Assembly: GCA_035222895.1 (NCBI GenBank)
Contig: JAVYIG010000643.1
Span: forward strand, 186,001 to 250,000
Direction: 5' to 3'
DNA length: 64,000 bases
Origin: Strongylocentrotus droebachiensis
Taxonomy: Eukaryota > Echinodermata > Echinoidea > Camarodonta > Strongylocentrotidae
Part shown: piece after piece, positions 13,701-22,700 of the stretch
Numbering within the stretch: the first letter of the stretch is position 1
Layout of the letters: each line of letters starts with the position of its first letter
The notes under the pieces: generated by a model
What the model was told of the DNA's origin: nothing
The model's database searches: none
The model's input: the letters and a program-made list of their open reading frames with translations, nothing else
Translations under genes and position numbers: made by a program

Positions 13701-16700
13701 TTATGGGTCAAAATCGACATCCATGTTGAAAATCTTGCAAGCCGTGTTAAACTCTCGCTGCCGTCAATCTTATCCCTTCTAGTCTACGCCGAAGGCAAAA
13801 TGATTATGAAGGAAAAACTGTGCGCCATCTACACGTTCGTAATGGCGTTATCACAGTTTTTCCTTCATAATCATTTTGCCTTCGGCGTAGACTAGAAGGG
13901 ATAAGATTGACGGCAGCGAGAGTTTAACACGGCTTGCAAGATTTTCAACATGGATGTCGATTTTGACCCATAATTTCCTTAAAAGGGACCATTAAACGGA
14001 TTATATCAATCAAGTTAGTAAGTGGAACCGATATATTATAGCCTAGGCCTAATTTAAAAATGGATATGAACGAGGTAAAATGACATTTTGGGGGATTTTG
14101 GGGGCATAACAATACGGCCGTGGCAAGTTTGTCATGTTTGTGGGAGGGGCCTAACGGCTAAAATCTAGCCGTGATAACTTCAACACGGGCTGGCATAGGC
14201 AGTCATTCAGTCCCTATAACCGAGGTCTAGTGGAGCCAGACGTAGTCTCAGTGGAACAACCGACGATTATAGAGACTGAAGCTTTCGGTCTACAACACAG
14301 CTAGCTTTATTGCGTCTGCGTGCGCGGGACTTCGATCCATCTCCATAGTCTTGCACGCAAACGTGTGTGTACACTGTGAATGAGAGGGGACTTTGATGAC
14401 GATAAGGCCAATAGATTTTCAGGTCTAGATTAGAAGTAGAACACAGGATTGTAAAATTACAACAAGCCTAAAAACACACACACACTCGTATTCTCGGTTC
14501 TACATCTAGTACATGCACCACGCGTAGTTTAGGGGATGCACTCGATCGGCGCAGCATGACCTGGCTTGCACTGCACTGTACAGTGCCAGTGCAGTGATCG
14601 TATGTGGTGGTGGCTGGTGCTTGCAGCTGATTTTGCAGCTGCAAACACCGATCTTATTTATGGCGTAAATACAGACAAAATATGTATATTTGACTCTACT
14701 ATAGTATAGATTTTAAATACAAATAATGTAATAATCACCTTTACACAGCAGATTGAGGCACGATTCGGGAGAAGAAGGATGAAAATATTGTCAAGCCGAA
14801 AGCCGTCGCGTTGATCAATTCCAATGCAATATGTGCACGAGTTTGAATTACGTGTCGGGCGCTGCCATTGGTTGCCGCAATTTGAGAAAGTTAGTCTGAT
14901 TTAAAATCTTTTAAATTAAATTGTTTGTATTTTTGTGTTCTTATTTGTTTCGGTAGAATAATTTGAAGAAAGATTCGAGCAATATTACTTCAAAATACAT
15001 TGTAAACGACAAACAATTTGAAACACAACAAGTTTGTAATAAAATAGGTCTGAGATGTACATTTTATATCACGGATGCGGGCGAATGAAGACTACCAAAG
15101 TGGCTTAAAGGGTGCAGACGAGCACCCTACAGCTTGCAGCTCCATTTAAAGGTACGAACGGGAACCATTAGCATTCGCGAACCATTACGGTGCCCACGAG
15201 CACCCCATACGAACCCTTTTTTCTTAGAGTGTAACATAACAATGGAAGTTACCAACTGATTCAGCCAAGGACGCAGGGTTTTTTTTTGCCTCATCGGAGG
15301 ATTTATTGATTATATATACATGGTTACATTCAAAGATACAATACTACAAATCAAATTTACATAATCGCAAAAAAAACATTATTATTGTCATAACAAAGAA
15401 TTGAAATTAAGTTTTGTTTTGCAAAGCAATTGAATCTTAATTAACATACAAATTATACTGATAGTTTTGATTCCCTTTCTTATTTTTTTTTTTGTTTTTG
15501 TTTTTCTTTTCTTAAATAACACTCAACAGTTCTTTTGGTAAATGCTTTCTGTTCATCTTTAGGTTTGATTTACTGTCCATTCTTTGTATAATTTCTCTAT
15601 GGAGATTTTGTTTAGAAGCAACTTTTCTCTTGTCTATCCCAGTTATATTTCGTTTAACAATCAATTTATAAATGGTCCAAAATGCTATTGTAAAGAATAA
15701 TATACAATGACTTTTACAATCTATTTTGAGTAGGTGTTGGATATTGAGCGTCAGTATCCTTACTTTGTTTATATCTCTTAATATTCCTTTGATATGTTTA
15801 ATGAAGGGCTCAATTAGTTTGCATTCTATAAATGCGTGATTCATATCCTCTTTTATATTACATGTTGGGCATACATCGTCATTGGATATTCCCCATTTGA
15901 AAAGATTACTTCTTACTGGCAATAGGTTATACAGTAATTTCAAATTAAACTCTCGTAATTTGCTTTCTCTAATTTGAGCAAGATTACGCTTGAATACCTT
16001 AGACCAATCAATATCTACATTAAGTTTTTGTTCCCAATAAAGGCAACATGTGTTAGTTAATACAGTTCTCGAAGGAATGAGTTTATAGAAACGATTGCTA
16101 CTTATATCAGTAACATGTTTTTACCTTATTTGCCACCAACAGATATGGAACATTGTTTTCATTTTCTTGTCTAGTATAATCATGCATAAATTCTTCTTTT
16201 AAACTATTGACCCATACAGGAGGTATCGCTCGTTTAAGTCTTGCATAGTCAAACATTGCATTGCATTCTCGTTTGGAATGCACCTGCGATTTAATATATT
16301 CTGTTGACCGAAAGCCATCTCTCGTAAAAAGGTCTCCTAAAAATACTAGACCACTGTCATACCAGCCTTTATAAAAGAGCGACTGATTATCATACACCAC
16401 ATGCTTGTTGTGCCAAATAATCTGATCTGAAACTTTAAAGGTACTATGTCCCTTTTGCAGCCAACCTCAAATGCTGTATAACTTTGCAGGAATTATGAAT
16501 ATGTCATGTATGTCCTATCTGTGAAAATTAAACGTTAGCAGTGTCCTCATATTCAAATTATGCAAGGAAACCCGTTTACTTGCTAGACTTCACTGTCAGA
16601 CACTAGTGAGTGACTGACTGGCTTTTTTCTTCTTTGGTAATAACATACATGAAAAGAGTTGTAAAGGGTACATGAGCATTTGTCTACATCAATAACCCAC

Positions 16701-19700
16701 TTCTTGTGATGGCCAAGATTAAACTGATTGAATCTTTGCGCAGCATAAAACATATGACCATTCGGTACAATTGTCTGAAAATCAAGACTATTACTTTTGG
16801 GCTCTATAGCCCTAAAGTCGATTTGACAACTAATAGTCGTTATTTTCCCACTTGAAGACATTTTCAAGCCCCACCTTTTTTAGGGAAGTTCTAAATTGGT
16901 ATTATCTTTCAAATGCAGTTGGAATTTAACTTTTTCATTTTTTTGGCCTGCAAATGGGACATAGTACCTTTAACTGGTTCATGTATAGATATACAAACAT
17001 CTTTCACTGTAGTGCAGTATCTAATCATTTCCCATGCCTTTAAGATCTCTACGTAAAATGACGGAATTTTCTTTTGAACTAGAATATCATTAAGTGGTGT
17101 CGATCTGTCACTGATACCTATTCATCAGGGGGGGGGGGGGGGATCTATTCATTCATCCCCCCCTGAACAATAGGTATTACGTAAGGATCGACACCCATGA
17201 GTGTGGTTATATTATAAGAGCAGTTCAGCAGTAGCTTGATGCCTCCCAATAAGTTGAACCAGTAAGAAAAAAAATGTTTTCCACGCTCCATTACTCTCAT
17301 TGAAAAATCTACCTAACCATTTCAGTCGGAAGCTGAACAACTGCCTTTGTATGTCAAGTATTTTTATACCCCCTTTACTGTAGTCTTCCATAAGAGAAAC
17401 CCTTTTGATTGTTTATGTTTTCCCACTCCAAATAAATTTGAATATAATGCCTTCTATCAACTTCAAAAAAAGTTTGGAGGGGTGGAATCAACCATGATCA
17501 AGTGAGTAACTTGGCTAAGTGCTAGACTTTTCAGTACCGTGACTCTTCCAAAAATGGTTAAGCTTCTTTTTGTCCAGCTATCAAGAATTTTCCTCAATTT
17601 TATCAGCTTCTGCTCCCAGTCCATCTTTAGAGCTTCATTATTATTAGAATATATATAGTGACCTAAGTGTCTTGTAGGTTTGTGGGTCCATTTCAGATCA
17701 TGATTCTCTAAATTCCAACTTCTATCAGTGTCTCCTAGCCATATCATGGTTGTCTTTTCTTTATTTATTCTTGGACCTGCTACTTCGCCAAACTGATTCA
17801 GTTCATGTAAAATTCCATTTAATGAAGTTTCATCCGGAACAAAAAATAATGTATCATCGGCATATTGCAACAACATTAGTTTAAGGTCATACCCGACCAT
17901 TTCTATTGGTTTAATAATAGTATTTTTTCTCACTTTGTTTGCCATGAGCTCGGCAGCTAAGATAAACAGCAGTGCTGACAATGGAAATCCTTGTCGTATG
18001 CCTCTGTCAACATCAACACTTTTCAGAGATCCATTTGCGAAATGACTCACCAAAGTTAAACTTTTCTAGACATGAGTTAAAGGTAATACAAAGTTTTGGG
18101 AAATTTTGAAAATTGGGTGGATAGTGAATCTTTACAATTTTTATATATTTGGATGCCCCTGTGGGTGTATTGTAAGCACTAAAAAAAATAACCCCTAAAA
18201 CACTTCTGTTTTCGAGAAAAATTGAATATAACAATTTACCGGTGCTCCCGGTAAATTTTGATAAATTTCATATAGCGCTTACGGCCGTACAATGGTAGCT
18301 GCGACCATGAAAATCTCAGAATATGTAGTTGTGATATATAACTTCCAAACGGGAGAAGCTAATCGGTCGATTTTAGTCACGAAACATTGTTTTATAGCTA
18401 AATTGATATCTTGACCTTGAGAGGGAGCTATATAACATAAAGAGTTTATTATTTATAATTTCATAACTTTAGACTCGATTTCAACCGGGACAACGATCAA
18501 TGAATATTGTAGGAATGCATATGATACCAATATGTTAAATTGAACCAAATTCATGACCCCATACCAAAACTTTGTAATACCTTTAAGAAATTGCATATCT
18601 AGGACATCGTTGTTGTTTGTTTGTTTGTTTTTATTTCCGTATAAAATCATCACAACATACAAATACATACATAAATGAGATATACGGCGGATAGCCCATT
18701 TCAGGTGTATTAACAAAAATACGCCTGTTCTTCCATGGGGTCCGGATAAAAAGGCTGTTACATAAAAATCAGATATTTTATACAATCATGGGGAAATTAG
18801 ATTTATATAAATTCAATATAACATTTCATTAAACAAAACATAAACGATATAAGTGAACATGTATAATATATTTTCGAGTCTAATAAATTCAATTTACATT
18901 TAGAATTCATATTCAGTGGATTTTATAAGGGAAACAGAACCGCACGAACCCTGGACAAATAAAGTAAAAGAGAGGCAAACAGATTAATGAGCACATTTCT
19001 AGGATACTGTGAAAAAAGTTGTCAGATTGAATCGTACAAGCACTACGGGTATTAGCTGGTAATTTGTTGTACAATGAAGCTCCTCTGTAAAAAAAATGTT
19101 CTTTTACAATTATTTGTTCTCGGTCTAGGGAGACTTAGATTACCTATAGAATGGAAAAGGTACCTGTCAGCTTTGATTGGTATGGGACGTTTGATATATT
19201 CAGGAATAAGATTATTTAAAATTGTGTACATCATAATATATATATGTTCTTCTTGGCGGACACTTAGTAATTTCCAATTTAAAACTTCATGGATATGAGA
19301 AGTGGAAATATGAGAGTATGGATTGATGTTCAATATGATTCTTCCTGCTCTGTTCTGGAGTTTATGCAACATATCTAGATTTTTTGGGGGGCAGACTGCC
19401 AGATTATATCGGTGCAATCAAAATGGGGAAGAATAATTGAGGAATAAACAATTTTTAAAATAGATTCATTTACAGAATGTCTCAGTCTACCAAGAAAACC
19501 TATCATTTTACCAATTTTAGAGCACATTTGTTCAATATGAAAATTCCACTTAAGCTCTTTATCAATAGAAATTCCAAGGTATTTTACTGTGTCTACATTT
19601 TTAATATACGTATTTTGAATTCTTAAATCTAAGACATCGTGCCTTGCTAACATTTGTCTTGTTCCAAAAGACATGCATACAGTTTTAGCACAATTTATTT

Positions 19701-22700
19701 TCAACTTATTTCTATTCATCCATTTACTCACTTTGATAAGTTCGGAATTCAAAGTTTTCTCAACAACTTTTGGATCTTTATCAGAGAAATATAAAACAGT
19801 ATCATCTGCATAAAAATGAAAAGCACATTTGTCAAATACAGAAGCTAAGTCATTAATAAATAATACAAAGAGAATTGGCCAATCAAACTGCCCTGGGGCA
19901 CACCGTTGTTAATAGAATAATCATCCGAAAATGTATTATTTAAAAAAGTAGTGATTTTTCATTTCGACAAATAACTTGAAAACCAGTCCAGATTTTTACC
20001 CACTATACCAAGCCGAGCTAGCTTAGATAAAAGTAGCTCGTGATTGACCATGTCAAAGGCTTTATGTAAATCGATGAATACCGCCCCGGTGTACTGTCCG
20101 TTATCCATGGCTTGGAGCCAGTCGTCAGTTACTTTCAACAATGCCGTTGTGGTTGAGTGCTTTAATAGCTCTAAATCCTTATTGCTCAGGTACTAACATT
20201 TTGTTTATATGAATGAACTTAAAGGTAATATGTCCCATTTGCAGGCCCAAAAAATGAAAAAGTTAAATTCCAACTGCATTTGAAAGATAATACTAATTTA
20301 GAACTTCCCTAAAAAAGGTGGGGCTTGAAAATGTCTTCAAGTGGGAAAATAACGACTATTAGTTGTCAAATCGACTTTAGGGCTATAGAGCCCAAAAGTA
20401 ATAGTCTTGATTTTCAGACAATTGTACCGAATGGTCATACGTTTTACGCTGCGCAAAGATTCAATCAGTTTAATCTTGGCCATCACAAGAAGTGGGTTAT
20501 TGATGTAGACAAATGCTCATGTACAATGTACCCTTTACAAACGGGTTTCCTTGCATAATTTGAATATGAGGACACTGCTAACGTTTAAATTTCACAGACA
20601 GGACATACATGACATATTCATAATTCCTGCAAAGTTCTACAGCATTTGAGGTTGGCTGCAAAAGTGACATAGTACCTTTAAGTAGCTGAATTAGGACGTT
20701 TTTTTTCGAGGATTTTAGAAATACAAGGAAGAAGAGAAATTGGTCTATAGTTATCAGGGTTTGATTTGTCCCCCTTTTTATGTAAAGGGATTACCTGAGC
20801 TATCTTCCATGATGTTGGCACTTTTCCATCTTGAATCGACTTATTAATTAAACAAGTTATAGATTCGATCAATTCGTTTACACAAGTTTTCAAGATAAAT
20901 GTGGATATACCATCAACACCAACAGATTTCTTGTTTTTTAACTTCAGAATTTCCTTTAAAACATCATCTTCATTTACTGTATGTAAAATTAACAAAATAT
21001 CAGGATTAGAAGTATTAACAGAATAGTTTGCATGTTGTTCGGACAAATCATTGATTAAGTCATACGCTACATTTGCAAAATGAATATTGAATTTATTAGC
21101 AGCAGTCCGGTGTCGTTAGAAAGAATGGGAATAGTTGATGAAGAGCTGTCATTTGTAGTAAGTGATTTTAAAACCTTCCAAGATTGAGTTCTGTTTTGAC
21201 ATTCATATAATTTGTCAGTAAAATGTTTCTTTTTAAGCTTTCGATTTTCTGATGTTACTTTATTCCTCAAACGTCTATATTCGATCCAAATATTTTCATT
21301 TTTTTTCAAACTTGCTTTCTTTTTCATTTTATCTCTATTTTTCATCAAAGAAAAAATTGATTCGTTTAACCAGGGGGATTGCTTATTTCTAATTCTTTTA
21401 GATTTATAAGGCATAAATTTATCTATCACATTTATCAAAAGTTCTTTCCATTTGTTTGCTGCTTCATCAATGTCTTCATATACTTTAATTTCACCCCAAG
21501 GCTGCTTTTTCACATCGGACTTAAAAGCTTCCACATCTACATTAGTACACTTTCTAAAAGTAATGTATTTTTCATTCATATTATTATTATTACAATTGGA
21601 TTTCCATACAATGAAACTAATTAAGTGGTCACTTAACTCGCTGTATATTACCCCCAGGACTAAATTTTATCAATGGAATTAGTTACTATATGGTCTATTA
21701 AGGATGAGGAGCTATTCACAATTCTAGTGGGTTTAGAGGTATTTATCTGGGTCATGGAGTATATATTATTAATTTGATTATAATTCTTAGTTTTCAAATG
21801 TAAAGGTTGTTTTAAAATATCACAGTTTGTATCACCCATCATTATTAGATGACAGTTAAATCCAGATGCAAAAGAAATAAGTTCATCATAATAATTAAAA
21901 ACTTCATTTTTGAATTAGGAGGTCTGTACCAGTTAATAAAAATAGGTTTTGTATTCTTTAGTCGAATAATAATAGGTATGGCCTCAAGGTGGGAAAGAGA
22001 ATCGTGCTCTAAAACTGAATAAATAAGACTTTCATGTATATAAATAGCAACTCCACCTCCAGATCTATTTCTGTCCTTTCTGACAATGAAATAATGAGGT
22101 ATTTCAATTTCAGAACTTCTGATGCTACCATCCAGTCTAGTTTCATTGAATGCAAAAATGTGAATTTGGTTTTTCATAACAATAGATCGCAATTCATCAA
22201 TATTCTTAAGTAAACTGGCAATGTTAAGATGAACAAGATAATTCTGAATATTTCTTGAAGCTAATATCATGATTTTTCTGAGTGACCTCAGATTCATCCT
22301 CATGAGAATTTGATACAATTGTAATAGATTCAGGTACATTAGTAGATTCAGATTTAATTGATTAATGTTTTGAAAACCAATATAATTGCTCATATTCTTG
22401 GTATCATGCTTTTATTTTTTATACAAATTTGAATAGTACTTTACAACCTCTTCCATAATCTCTTCATTTTTGCTAACGATTCGACTATCATTTCCACGTT
22501 TTAATTGTGAAATTTCCTTTTTCTTTGCCTTACTCTTTTCTAAACCCCAAAAATACTTTGTACTTTTCCCTCCTTCTTCCATACACTTAATACGAGCTCT
22601 GATTCCAGCTCCTTTCGATTCATGTCTATAAATCTTCTCTAACTTCTCCTTCGTGTCGGTGTACTATTTTTCTATTTCTTTATCAGGTACACTGACATCA

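Larger units (their letters stand above)
8512..15231. mobile_element. 6.7-kb TIR element with TA target-site duplication and minisatellite-like ends
   Basis: The left end CACTCTAAGAAAAAAAGG and the right end (reverse complement) CACTCTAAGAAAAAAGGG form 22-base terminal inverted repeats. Each is bordered by TA (8510-8511, 15232-15233), as in TA-targeting DNA transposons. Both ends continue into GCACCCTT/AAGGGTGC palindromic units. No transposase frame is visible; instead there are splice-bounded open segments on the minus strand (11600-13026). Later insertions inside include a foldback (10772-11390), a family A copy (12462) and a 905-bp palindrome (13385). The superfamily is unresolved. Confidence 0.7.
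15279..18609 (-). mobile_element. L1/Tx1-type LINE, 3' part, degraded
   Basis: Minus-strand reverse transcriptase remains run from FDVLDMQFL (18609) and NSCLEKFNFGESFRKWI (18080-18025) through GIRQGFPLSALLF and LQYADDTLFF (about 17864) to a C-terminal part ending near 15512. The 3' end has AATAAA (15307-15302) and a 10-base A tail (15288-15279). A deletion fuses two frames near 18030. It is interrupted by MITEs at 16435 and 18077, by a small foldback at 17095, and upstream by the CR1-like LINE. Its N-terminal remnant continues at 22410-22835. The LINE is not functional. Confidence 0.75.

Noticed and set aside
15512..22393. Host genes encoded by the open frames in ZIP intron 1
   Set aside because: All recognisable pieces are LINE endonuclease or RT fragments.
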